Origin: Thermotoga maritima MSB8
GTDB lineage: Bacteria > Thermotogota > Thermotogae > Thermotogales > Thermotogaceae
Assembly (NCBI RefSeq): GCF_000008545.1
Contig: NC_000853.1
Span: 262,465 to 326,464 of the forward strand
Direction: 5' to 3'
DNA: 64,000 nucleotides
Position numbers and translations under genes: made by a program
Notes under the pieces: generated by a model
Told to the model about the DNA's origin: nothing
Databases searched by the model: none
The model's input: the letters and a program-made list of their open reading frames with translations, nothing else
Shown here: positions 27,334-35,636 of the stretch, one piece after another
Layout of the letters: each line of letters opens with the position of its first letter
Numbering within the stretch: position 1 is the first letter of the stretch

Positions 27334-28815
27334 CAAAAGCCCCCAGTAGAGTTCGTTCCATCTCAGTTCTTTTTTGAAGTCCTCGAGATCCAAATTCTCA
27401 TCGATGACGACGTATTCGATTTCCAATGCCTCCGCCCAGTCGATGAGGTATTCTACGTCAATGGCTGTTGAGAAGGCAGTGTGGTGTGATCCTCCAGCGA
27501 GTATCCATGCAGTAGTTGCCCTCTTGAAATCAGGCAGCGGTTTCCAGAGGACCCTGGCTGTCGGGAGTTTTGGCATCTTCCTCTCTATGGGAACGGATAA
27601 AACCTTGTTCACAACGAGTCTGAACCTGTTGCCCATATCAACGATCGATGCGTTAACGGCTGGTCCTTCCTGACCATCGAAGACAAGACGGGCAGGATCT
27701 GCTTTCCCGCCGATGCTGAGAGGGTGAACCTCTATTCGTGGTTTTTCCTTTGCTATCGTTGGACATACCTCGAGCATGTGAGCCCCTAAAACGAGTTCAT
27801 TTCCGGGAGTGAGGTGGTAAGTGTAGTCTTCCATAAAAGAAGTTCCGCCGGGAAGACTCGTTCCCATTACCTTGATAGCTCTAACCAATCCCGCTGCTTT
27901 CCAGTCACCTTCTGCACCAAAACCGTATCCTTCCTCCATGAGTCTCTGGACCGCGAGCCCGGGAAGCTGTGGAAGATCGTGCAGGTCCTCGAACGTGGTG
28001 GTGAAACCAACAGCGTTCTTTTCTTTCAAAAATTCTCTCAGAGCAATTTCTATTTTCGCCTGCTCTCTTATTGCTTTGAGACTGTATTCATCCTCTGGCA
28101 TGATGTATTTTTCTCTGTATTCTTTGAGAAGTTCCTCTACTTCGCGCTCTGGAACGGCTTTCACTCTCTCTGCAAGTTCTCCAACTCCCCAAGTGTTTAT
28201 GGACCAGCCGAGTTTTATCTGTGCTTCTACTTTGTCGCCTTCGGTGCTGGCGACTTCTCTCATGTTGTCACCGAACCTGACTATCTGTCCCATTCTTCCA
28301 TCCTGTATCGCACAGGCCACTCTCATCCACTTTGCGATCTTTTCTCTGACTTCTTTCTCTTCCCAGTGTCCCACCACAACTTTCCTTGGAAGTCTCATCC
28401 TTGCATGTATGAACCCATGCTCTCTGTCTCCGTGTGCGGACTGGTTCAGGTTCATGTAATCCATATCGATCGTATCCCATGGAATCTCTCTGTTGTACTG
28501 CGTGTGAAGGTGAAGCAGGGGTTTTTTGTTTATGGAGAGTCCCCGTATCCACATCTTCGATGGGGAAAAAGTGTGCATCCAGACGATAACCCCTGCGCAT
28601 TTGGGGTCTGCGTTTGCCTTCTCAAAGATTTCCGTGATTTCAGAAGAACTCTTCAAAACCGGCTTTAAAACGATCTTTGAAGGGAAGATGGGGTCATCGT
28701 TCAGTGAATCCACGATCTTACTTGCCTGTTGCTCCACCTTTTTCAGGGTTTCCAGACCGTAAAGATACTGACTTCCAACGAGAAACCAGAACTCGTACTG
28801 CTTGAGATCTATCAT
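27325..28815 (-). CDS. araA: L-arabinose isomerase
   Basis: 496 residues from ATG behind AAAGGAGGT. Converts L-arabinose to L-ribulose, with Mn2+ at the active site. Family signatures: FWFLVGSQYLYG at the N-terminus, VIVWMHTFSPSKMWI, TTTFEDLHDLPQLPGLAVQRLMEEGYGFGAEGDWK and a late GGSHHTAF with metal-binding histidines. It is read away from the transporter genes; its promoter region carries two tandem AraR-type palindromes. Confidence 0.97.
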   Translation of the reverse strand: MIDLKQYEFWFLVGSQYLYGLETLKKVEQQASKIVDSLNDDPIFPSKIVLKPVLKSSSEITEIFEKANADPKCAGVIVWMHTFSPSKMWIRGLSINKKPLLHLHTQYNREIPWDTIDMDYMNLNQSAHGDREHGFIHARMRLPRKVVVGHWEEKEVREKIAKWMRVACAIQDGRMGQIVRFGDNMREVASTEGDKVEAQIKLGWSINTWGVGELAERVKAVPEREVEELLKEYREKYIMPEDEYSLKAIREQAKIEIALREFLKEKNAVGFTTTFEDLHDLPQLPGLAVQRLMEEGYGFGAEGDWKAAGLVRAIKVMGTSLPGGTSFMEDYTYHLTPGNELVLGAHMLEVCPTIAKEKPRIEVHPLSIGGKADPARLVFDGQEGPAVNASIVDMGNRFRLVVNKVLSVPIERKMPKLPTARVLWKPLPDFKRATTAWILAGGSHHTAFSTAIDVEYLIDWAEALEIEYVVIDENLDLEDFKKELRWNELYWGLLKR

Positions 28816-28863
28816 TCTCCGACCTCCTTTCTCATGGTTTCATCCTTTTAGTATAACATAAAA

Positions 28864-28883
28864 GTACGTACCATTATACGTAT
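28864..28883. promoter_or_regulatory. Two tandem AraR-type operators at the araA promoter
   Basis: GTACGTAC (28864-28871) and ATACGTAT (28876-28883) are perfect 8-bp palindromes with centres 12 bp apart. On the minus strand TATAAT (plus-strand 28873-28878) is the araA -10 box, so the first palindrome covers the expected start point and the second overlaps the -10. The GTACGTAC core is the same as in the known Bacillus AraR operator. Confidence 0.75.
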
Positions 28884-28949
28884 CATGTCCGTTTCTGCGG
28901 AGATTTATGTTAACTAATTGACTATAAGATAATTCTTTGTTGACAGATA

Positions 28950-28975
28950 TGATATACTACCATCGGTACGTACCG
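28950..28975 (+). promoter_or_regulatory. Promoter and AraR operator of the arabinose transporter genes
   Basis: Extended -10 TGATATACT (28950-28958) and, exactly at the expected start point, the 12-bp perfect palindrome CGGTACGTACCG (28964-28975). A TTGACA at 28940 is too close to act as -35 for this box. Ribosome site GCAGGGGGGA follows before the ATG at 29008. Confidence 0.72.
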
Positions 28976-29007
28976 TTATCCACTATTTTTAGGCAGGGGG
29001 GATTTGT

Positions 29008-30319
29008 ATGAAGAGATTTTTACTGTTGATCTTTCTCATCATCACCTCGTTGATCTTCTCGGTTAAAATCTCCGTTCTCTGTTCTCCAGACAACGCGGAC
29101 GCCCTGAAGTGGCTTGCCCAGGAGTTCATGAAACAGAATCCCGACATTCAGGTTGAAATCGTACCTCTTTCGTGGGAAGTACTTTATCCGAAGCTGCTGC
29201 AGGATCTCAGATCTCAGGCTGGATCGTTCGACGCTTTCACTTACGATGTGATGACCACTGGAGCCGTCTCTTTCCGGACTGGTTGACCTTGGAGAGTTCA
29301 TGAAACAACATCCAGAACTTGTTCCAGAAGATTACGATTTGAACGATTTTATCCCACAGGTTCTGGAAGAATCTGGAAAGTGGAAGGGAAAACTCATCGG
29401 GCTTCCGTTCTACAACAACACAATGCTCTTCTATTACAGAAAAGATCTCTTTGAAGATCCAAAGATAAAACAAGCGTTCAAAGAAAAATACGGTAGAGAA
29501 CTCACCCTCCCGACCACCTGGGAAGAAGTTGTAGAAATAGCGGAATTCTTCACCAAAAAATACAACAAGAGCTCTCCAACAGACTACGGAATCGCCCTCA
29601 TGTTCCCGAGAACCCACACACTCTTCTACATGTATCTGCTGTTTTTCGGTGAGTACAGGAACGCACCACTCGGTATCATGAGGCACGGAACCGCGGATCT
29701 TGAATTCGGTGAATACTTCACAGCGGATCACAAACCTGCCTTCAACAGTGAAGAGGGATTGAAAGCGCTCGAAATGATGAAAAAACTCATGCCTTACAGT
29801 CCAGATCCGCTCGGCTCTGATTACGGTGAAACGATCGAGTACTTCAACCAGGGACTCGTTGCTATGGTACCTCAATGGACGGGACCGTATCTGATCTTCA
29901 AGAGCACCCTCGGTGAAGATAAAGTCGGGATCATTCCCATGCCGGGTCGATCCGTGAGTGGTCAATGGGCACTCGGCATCAACAAATTTATACCTGAGGA
30001 AAAGAAACTCGCTGCGTTCAAATTCATCATTTTCGCCACCAGCAAATGGGCTGACAAGAACAAGTTCCTGAGATTCGCCGTCGCTCCTGCCAGAATCTCA
30101 ACACTCCAGGATCCCGAGGTGAGGGCCGCTGATCCGAGAGTTCCCGCCCTCGAGGTAACGTACGTTTCTCAGACCCACAGGCCAAGGATTCCAGAGGAAC
30201 CAAGACTCGAAGACATCACCGTTGAGACCTTCTCCAAGATCCTCTCTGGAGAACTCCCGCTCTCCATGGAAACGCTGAACGATCTCGCAAAGAAATGGGA
30301 AGAGATTCTTGGAAAATAA
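29008..30319 (+). CDS. Periplasmic sugar-binding protein of an arabinose-locus ABC transporter, interrupted by a one-base frameshift
   Basis: Family-1 solute-binding protein, about 436 residues when joined. The first frame (29008-29286) carries a signal peptide (MKRFLLLIFLIITSLIFS), the KISVLCSPDNADALKWLAQEFMKQNPDI start and DAFTYDVMTTGAVS, then runs into TGA. The +1 frame picks up as SGLVDLGEFMKQHPELV and continues to 30319 with IGLPFYNNTMLFYYRKDLF, GLVAMVPQWTGPYLIF and a normal C-terminus. Removing one base near 29267-29275, for example from TTT at 29271-29273, restores one frame. Expected to bind arabinose or arabino-oligosaccharides in the periplasm, judged by the neighbours and the operator. 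Confidence 0.85.
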
Positions 30320-30329
30320 GGAGGTGAAG

Positions 30330-30351
30330 AGGGGGCGCTCTGCCCCCTTTT
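30330..30351 (+). terminator. Hairpin between binding-protein and permease genes (attenuator candidate)
   Basis: Stem AGGGGGC (30330-30336) with GCCCCCT (30342-30348), GCTCT loop, then TTT. It sits between the only good ribosome site (AAGGAGGTG, 30318-30326) and the permease ATG at 30355. It probably lowers read-through so that binding protein exceeds permease. Confidence 0.7.
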
Positions 30352-30354
30352 GCC

Positions 30355-31239
30355 ATGAGAAAAAGAATTGTTCCCTGGTTGATGGTCCTTCCCGTTCTCG
30401 CTCTTTTCCTTGCAATGACGATCTATCCCTTTGGTTTCATGATCTGGGCTTCTTTCAGAGATTACGATCTTTCAAAGAGTGCGGAGACTCACTTCATTGG
30501 TCTTTCGAATTACTTCCAGATTTTCAGAGATTCAACCGCTATCGAATCCATGAAATTCACCGCAAAGCTCCTCTCGATAGCAGTTCCCGTAGAACTTGTT
30601 CTCGGTGTTCTCATCGCTTTTCTGATAAGGGGCGTCAAGGGAGAAAAGATAATCAGGTCTTCTCTCCTTATTCCCATGATGATTCCACCGGCAGTTTCCG
30701 GGGTTGCCTGGAAGATGTTGTACAACTTTGCCTTTGGACCGGTGAACTGGTTTTTGTCACTCTTCGGTGTTCCCAAAATTTCGTGGCTTGGAGATCCATT
30801 CTATGCACAACTGGGGATCATTATCATAGACGTCTGGCAGTGGACTCCTTTCATTTTTCTCATGATATACGCAGGTCTTCAGTCGATACCTCAGGATCTC
30901 ATCGACGCAGCCCGAGTGGATGGAGCCGATTGGGGAAGAGTCTTTTTGCACGTGGAGTTTCCTCTTCTAAGACCTTTGATTCTGGTTGCTCTTGTTCTAA
31001 GAATCATAGACTGTCTGAAGACCTTCGATATTGTCTTCATGACAACCTGGGGTGGCCCAGGATCTGCGACCCACACCTACAGTTTCTACATCTACAAGGT
31101 AGGTATTTCTTTTGGATGGAACATCGGTTACGCCTCTGCGTTGAGTGTTCTGCTATTGATTGTGGCGATAGTCCTCGTGAATGTAGTGTTCAGGCTTGTG
31201 AGAATGAGACAACAACTGGGGTTTGGGGGTGAGGAGTGA
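30355..31239 (+). CDS. ABC sugar permease, MalF-type
   Basis: 294 residues with six membrane helices. The binding-protein-dependent permease loop that contacts the ATPase is readable as DLIDAARVDGADWGRVFLHVEFPLLRP. The ATG lacks a close ribosome site; the nearest lies 28 bases upstream beyond a stable hairpin. Overlaps the second permease by one base (TGATG). Imports arabinose-type sugars with the preceding binding protein. Confidence 0.9.
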   Translation: MRKRIVPWLMVLPVLALFLAMTIYPFGFMIWASFRDYDLSKSAETHFIGLSNYFQIFRDSTAIESMKFTAKLLSIAVPVELVLGVLIAFLIRGVKGEKIIRSSLLIPMMIPPAVSGVAWKMLYNFAFGPVNWFLSLFGVPKISWLGDPFYAQLGIIIIDVWQWTPFIFLMIYAGLQSIPQDLIDAARVDGADWGRVFLHVEFPLLRPLILVALVLRIIDCLKTFDIVFMTTWGGPGSATHTYSFYIYKVGISFGWNIGYASALSVLLLIVAIVLVNVVFRLVRMRQQLGFGGEE

Positions 31240-32081
31240 TGAAAAAAATCCTGACGATTGTGAGATACATCCTGATCGCCATTTGTCTGATATTTTTCCT
31301 TTTTCCCGTTTACTGGCTCGTGATCACGGCCTTTAAGCCTTCAGACGAGTGGTTCACCATGCCTCCTAGATTCTTTCCAACAAAGCCCACGCTTGCTAAT
31401 TTCTTTGGAGCAAAAGAGACAGAAGTTTTCGGTGGAACAACCGGTTCTATTGAGAACATCTTTCCGTACTTGAGAAACAGTATCGTGGTTGGTGTATCTG
31501 TAGCACTTATAGGAACGGTAATCAGTGCCCTCGCTGCCTATGCTATAGCCCGCTACAGGGTAGGAGGTCCATTCCTGGCGGAGTGGATCATCTCCATCAG
31601 AATGCTCCCACCTATTGTGTCAGCCGTTCCCCTGTACGTGATATTCACAAAACTGAGACTCATCAACACCTGGTGGGCTCTCATTCTGTCACATCTTGTC
31701 ATAGTTGTGCCTCTCGGGGTCTGGCTTCTTATCAGCTTTTTCAGAGAGATTCCAAGAGAGATAGATGAAGCGGCCTATGTAGATGGAGCTACTCCCTTTC
31801 AAGCGTTCTTCTATGTGGTTCTTCCGCTCAGTGCTCCAGGACTCGCAGCGGTTGCAGTGCTTTCTCTCATTCAAAGCTGGGGAGAGTTCCTTCTGGCCCT
31901 TGTTTTAACGAACGATGCACGTGCTCAAACGCTACCCATTTTCCTTGGAAGATACATCACTGGCTGGAGGGTTGCCTGGGGACCTCTTTCGGCTGCAGGA
32001 ATCGTCACAATGCTTCCCGTTGTGGTCTTTGCTCTTGTTGCCCAGAGGTATCTAATCAGAGGCCTCACTTCGGAGCGGTGA
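31239..32081 (+). CDS. ABC sugar permease, MalG-type
   Basis: 280 residues, six membrane helices, with the EAA loop EIPREIDEAAYVDGATPFQAFFYVVLPLSAPG. Starts at ATG 31239 behind GGTGAGGAG, directly overlapping the previous stop; a GTG one codon earlier is possible. No ABC ATPase gene follows, so the pair must use an ATPase encoded elsewhere, as with MsmK-type shared ATPases. Confidence 0.9.
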   Translation: MKKILTIVRYILIAICLIFFLFPVYWLVITAFKPSDEWFTMPPRFFPTKPTLANFFGAKETEVFGGTTGSIENIFPYLRNSIVVGVSVALIGTVISALAAYAIARYRVGGPFLAEWIISIRMLPPIVSAVPLYVIFTKLRLINTWWALILSHLVIVVPLGVWLLISFFREIPREIDEAAYVDGATPFQAFFYVVLPLSAPGLAAVAVLSLIQSWGEFLLALVLTNDARAQTLPIFLGRYITGWRVAWGPLSAAGIVTMLPVVVFALVAQRYLIRGLTSER

Positions 32082-32185
32082 AAGGATAGTTTGTGAAAAA
32101 ATGAGAAACCATAAGAAAAGAGCTTTTAAACGGAAATATTTGTATCTATTAAGGTATAACATGCAATATTTGTCCAGAAATATAC

Positions 32186-32239
32186 TTGATTTAACAAAAA
32201 TGGACAATGTAGAATTTGCGTAAAGAATAATGTACGTAC
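32186..32239 (+). promoter_or_regulatory. Promoter and AraR operator of the arabinose catabolic operon
   Basis: TTGATT (32186-32191), an 18-base spacer, TAGAAT (32210-32215), then the palindrome GTACGTAC at 32232-32239 about 10 bases past the expected start point. The rest of the 188-base gap (32082-32269) holds only AT-rich sequence with two copies of ATATTTGT. Confidence 0.7.
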
Positions 32240-32269
32240 CTAAATGTATGAAAAGGAGGAATATCGTTT

Positions 32270-34132
32270 ATGTCCAAAATCGTAGAAGTTTCCAAAAGTC
32301 CCTACGCAAAGCTCAAAACGATACCTGTTGGTTCTGTGAGGGTAAATGGATTCATGGGTAAATATTTTGAAACTCTCGTCAACGTAACCCTTCCCACACA
32401 GTACGATCTTTTGGAGAACACAGGAAGACTCGACAACTTCAGAATCGCCGCTGGCAAGATGGAAGGATCTTACAAAACTCTCTTTCCCTTCGACGACACA
32501 GACGTGTACAAATGGGCTGAGACAGTGTCCTTCGCCTTGGCGAACAGGAAACTGCCGGAGCTGGAGAAGATCCTCGACAGCGTGATAGAAGAGGTGAAAG
32601 CTGCTCAGGATGAAGACGGTTACCTTGGAACCTATCTTTCTGGAGATAGAAAAAAAGAGCGATGGACGAACCTTGCATGGAATCATGAATTGTACAACGC
32701 AGGTCATTTGATTCAGGCGGCCGTTGCACACAGAAGAGTGACAGGGAAGAATACACTCTTCGAGGTGGCAAAAAGATTCGCAGATCACATCTACAACACC
32801 TTCGGCCCTGAGAAGAAAGAGGGAGCACCGGGGCATCCTGAAGTGGAAATGGCACTTGTAGAGCTCTACAGAGAAACAGGAGACAGAAAATATTTGGACC
32901 TTGCAAGGTACTTCATTTACGCACGTGGAAAAGGGCTTGCCAGCGTCCCAAGAAATCCTGGACCAGAGTACTTCATCGATCACAAACCTTTTGTGGAGCT
33001 AGAAGAGATCACAGGCCATGCGGTGAGAGCTCTGTATCTCTGCTCTGGTGCTACCGATCTTTATCTTGAAACAGGTGATGAAAAGATCTGGCAGGCCCTC
33101 AACAGACTCTGGGAGAATTTTGTGACGAAGAAGATGTACATCACAGGAGGGGCGGGTTCCAGACACGACTGGGAATCCTTCGGAGAAGAGTACGAGCTTC
33201 CAAACAGAAGATCTTACGCCGAGTCCTGTGCCTCGATAGCGAACTTCATGTGGAACTTCAGGATGCTTCTTGCAACGGGCGATGGGAAATTTGCAGATGT
33301 GATGGAACAGGTACTGTACAACGGACTTCTCTCCGGTATATCCCTCGATGGGAAGCACTATTTCTACTTCAACCCGCTGGAGGACTACGGGAGAACAAGA
33401 AGACAGAAATGGTTCGACTGTGCGTGCTGCCCACCGAATCTTGCCAGGTTCATAGTGTCTTTTCCGGGATACATGTACACCACATCGGACGACGGTGTTC
33501 AGGTTCATCTGTACGAAAAAAGTACAGCCAGGCTTGATTTCAAAGGTTCGGTTGTGGAGATAGAGCAGGAAACAGACTATCCATGGAGCGGCGAAGTAGC
33601 TTTCACGATTAAAACAGACATTGAAGAGCCATTCTCCATTTATCTCAGGCTTCCTTCCTGGGCAGATGATTTTGTTCTCAGGGTGGACGGAAAAGCGGTG
33701 ATAGCAAAGCCACAGAACGGCTATGTGAAATTGAGCCAGAGCTGGAAAGGAAAACACACAGTGGAACTTTCACTTCCCATGAAAGCGGTGTTTATCGAGG
33801 CACACCCATTTGTGAGAGACGACCTTGGAAAAGCTGCAGTGAAAAGAGGTCCAGTCGTCTACTGTATAGAACAAGCAGATAACCCGGATTTCCATGTTTG
33901 GACACTGGTGTTGAACTCAGAAAGCCTGAAGGAAGAAAAAGGAAAGATACTGGACAGGGAGGCTGTTTTCCTCAAAGGAACTGGAAGAGCACTGGACATC
34001 TCTGAATGGGAGGGGAAACTGTACAGAAAGCTGTCTGAGGTTAGGGAAAAAACGGTAGAGTTCACTCTCATTCCCTACCATATGTGGGCCAACAGAGAAC
34101 CGGGTGCAATGGCGGTGTGGTTGAAGAGATAA
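32270..34132 (+). CDS. GH127 family beta-L-arabinofuranosidase
   Basis: 620 residues, an (alpha/alpha)6-barrel enzyme like the Bifidobacterium HypBA1. The zinc-thiolate catalytic set is present: E318-x-C320 (YAESCAS) and C386-C387 in CACCPPN, where the second-last cysteine acts as nucleophile in the characterised enzyme. No signal peptide, so it should act in the cytoplasm on imported beta-arabinofuranosyl oligosaccharides. First gene of the AraR-controlled operon, with an AAAGGAGG site before ATG 32270. Substrate linkage is inferred from the family. Confidence 0.88.
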   Translation: MSKIVEVSKSPYAKLKTIPVGSVRVNGFMGKYFETLVNVTLPTQYDLLENTGRLDNFRIAAGKMEGSYKTLFPFDDTDVYKWAETVSFALANRKLPELEKILDSVIEEVKAAQDEDGYLGTYLSGDRKKERWTNLAWNHELYNAGHLIQAAVAHRRVTGKNTLFEVAKRFADHIYNTFGPEKKEGAPGHPEVEMALVELYRETGDRKYLDLARYFIYARGKGLASVPRNPGPEYFIDHKPFVELEEITGHAVRALYLCSGATDLYLETGDEKIWQALNRLWENFVTKKMYITGGAGSRHDWESFGEEYELPNRRSYAESCASIANFMWNFRMLLATGDGKFADVMEQVLYNGLLSGISLDGKHYFYFNPLEDYGRTRRQKWFDCACCPPNLARFIVSFPGYMYTTSDDGVQVHLYEKSTARLDFKGSVVEIEQETDYPWSGEVAFTIKTDIEEPFSIYLRLPSWADDFVLRVDGKAVIAKPQNGYVKLSQSWKGKHTVELSLPMKAVFIEAHPFVRDDLGKAAVKRGPVVYCIEQADNPDFHVWTLVLNSESLKEEKGKILDREAVFLKGTGRALDISEWEGKLYRKLSEVREKTVEFTLIPYHMWANREPGAMAVWLKR

Positions 34133-34153
34133 GAGATGAGGAGGGAAAAGAGT

Positions 34154-35608
34154 ATGTCCTACAGGATAGTGGTGGATCCAAAAGAAGTTGTCAAGCCGAT
34201 TAGCAGACACATCTACGGTCATTTCACGGAACATCTGGGAAGGTGTATCTACGGCGGAATTTATGAAGAAGGTTCTCCGCTCTCCGATGAAAGGGGTTTC
34301 AGAAAGGACGTTCTGGAGGCTGTAAAGAGGATAAAAGTTCCGAACTTGAGATGGCCCGGTGGAAACTTCGTGTCGAACTACCACTGGGAAGACGGAATAG
34401 GTCCCAAAGATCAGAGGCCTGTTAGGTTCGATCTCGCCTGGCAACAGGAAGAGACGAATAGATTTGGAACGGACGAATTCATTGAGTACTGTCGTGAGAT
34501 AGGAGCAGAACCTTACATCAGTATAAACATGGGAACTGGAACACTCGACGAAGCTCTCCACTGGCTTGAATACTGCAATGGAAAGGGTAATACCTACTAC
34601 GCTCAACTCAGAAGAAAGTACGGTCATCCAGAACCTTACAACGTAAAGTTCTGGGGAATAGGCAACGAGATGTACGGGGAATGGCAGGTAGGCCACATGA
34701 CGGCGGACGAATACGCAAGAGCCGCCAAAGAATACACGAAATGGATGAAGGTTTTCGACCCTACAATTAAAGCGATCGCCGTGGGCTGTGACGACCCCAT
34801 ATGGAATCTCAGGGTTCTTCAAGAAGCAGGTGATGTGATTGACTTCATATCCTACCATTTCTACACAGGGTCCGACGATTACTACGAAACGGTCTCTACG
34901 GTTTACCTTCTCAAAGAAAGACTCATCGGAGTGAAAAAGCTCATTGATATGGTGGATACTGCTAGAAAGAGAGGTGTCAAAATCGCCCTTGATGAATGGA
35001 ACGTATGGTACAGAGTGTCCGATAACAAGCTCGAAGAACCTTACGATCTCAAAGATGGTATCTTTGCATGTGGAGTGCTTGTACTTCTTCAAAAGATGAG
35101 CGACATAGTCCCACTTGCCAATCTCGCACAGCTTGTAAACGCCCTTGGAGCTATACACACCGAGAAAGACGGTCTCATTCTCACACCCGTTTACAAGGCT
35201 TTTGAACTCATCGTGAATCATTCCGGAGAAAAGCTTGTCAAGACCCATGTTGAATCGGAGACTTACAACATAGAAGGAGTCATGTTCATCAACAAAATGC
35301 CTTTCTCTGTCGAGAACGCACCGTTCCTTGATGCCGCCGCTTCCATCTCAGAAGATGGCAAGAAACTTTTCATCGCTGTTGTAAACTACAGGAAAGAAGA
35401 CGCTTTGAAGGTTCCAATCAGAGTGGAAGGTCTGGGACAGAAAAAAGCCACCGTTTATACACTCACAGGTCCGGACGTGAACGCGAGAAACACCATGGAA
35501 AATCCGAACGTCGTTGATATTACCTCCGAAACCATCACCGTTGACACCGAATTTGAACACACGTTTAAACCATTCTCTTGCAGTGTGATTGAGGTAGAAT
35601 TGGAGTAA
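34154..35608 (+). CDS. abfA: GH51 alpha-L-arabinofuranosidase
   Basis: 484 residues from ATG 34154, preceded by GAGGAGGG; an ATG six codons earlier overlaps that site. (beta/alpha)8 barrel plus a C-terminal beta-sandwich. The acid/base is E172 (GIGNEMYG) and the nucleophile E281 (LDEWNVWY), the positions known for Thermotoga enzymes. Retaining enzyme releasing L-arabinose from arabinan or arabinoxylan oligomers. It has no signal peptide and so is intracellular. Lies 21 bases after the GH127 gene. Confidence 0.96.
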   Translation: MSYRIVVDPKEVVKPISRHIYGHFTEHLGRCIYGGIYEEGSPLSDERGFRKDVLEAVKRIKVPNLRWPGGNFVSNYHWEDGIGPKDQRPVRFDLAWQQEETNRFGTDEFIEYCREIGAEPYISINMGTGTLDEALHWLEYCNGKGNTYYAQLRRKYGHPEPYNVKFWGIGNEMYGEWQVGHMTADEYARAAKEYTKWMKVFDPTIKAIAVGCDDPIWNLRVLQEAGDVIDFISYHFYTGSDDYYETVSTVYLLKERLIGVKKLIDMVDTARKRGVKIALDEWNVWYRVSDNKLEEPYDLKDGIFACGVLVLLQKMSDIVPLANLAQLVNALGAIHTEKDGLILTPVYKAFELIVNHSGEKLVKTHVESETYNIEGVMFINKMPFSVENAPFLDAAASISEDGKKLFIAVVNYRKEDALKVPIRVEGLGQKKATVYTLTGPDVNARNTMENPNVVDITSETITVDTEFEHTFKPFSCSVIEVELE

Positions 35609-35636
35609 GAAAAACTGTTGCCAGGAGGAGAAAGAA

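Noticed and set aside
28940-28945. TTGACA as the -35 of the arabinose transporter promoter
   Set aside because: A -10 at 16-18 bases downstream would fall inside the operator with no TATAAT-like match, while TGATATACT only 7 bases away forms a better extended -10.
30309-31232. 307-codon plus-strand frame overlapping the MalF-type permease
   Set aside because: It is rich in Arg, Ser and Cys with no membrane helices; the alternative frame gives a perfect permease.
33917-35248. 443-codon open frame antisense to the GH127/GH51 genes
   Set aside because: It spans two well-supported enzymes on the other strand, has low-complexity composition and no start signal.
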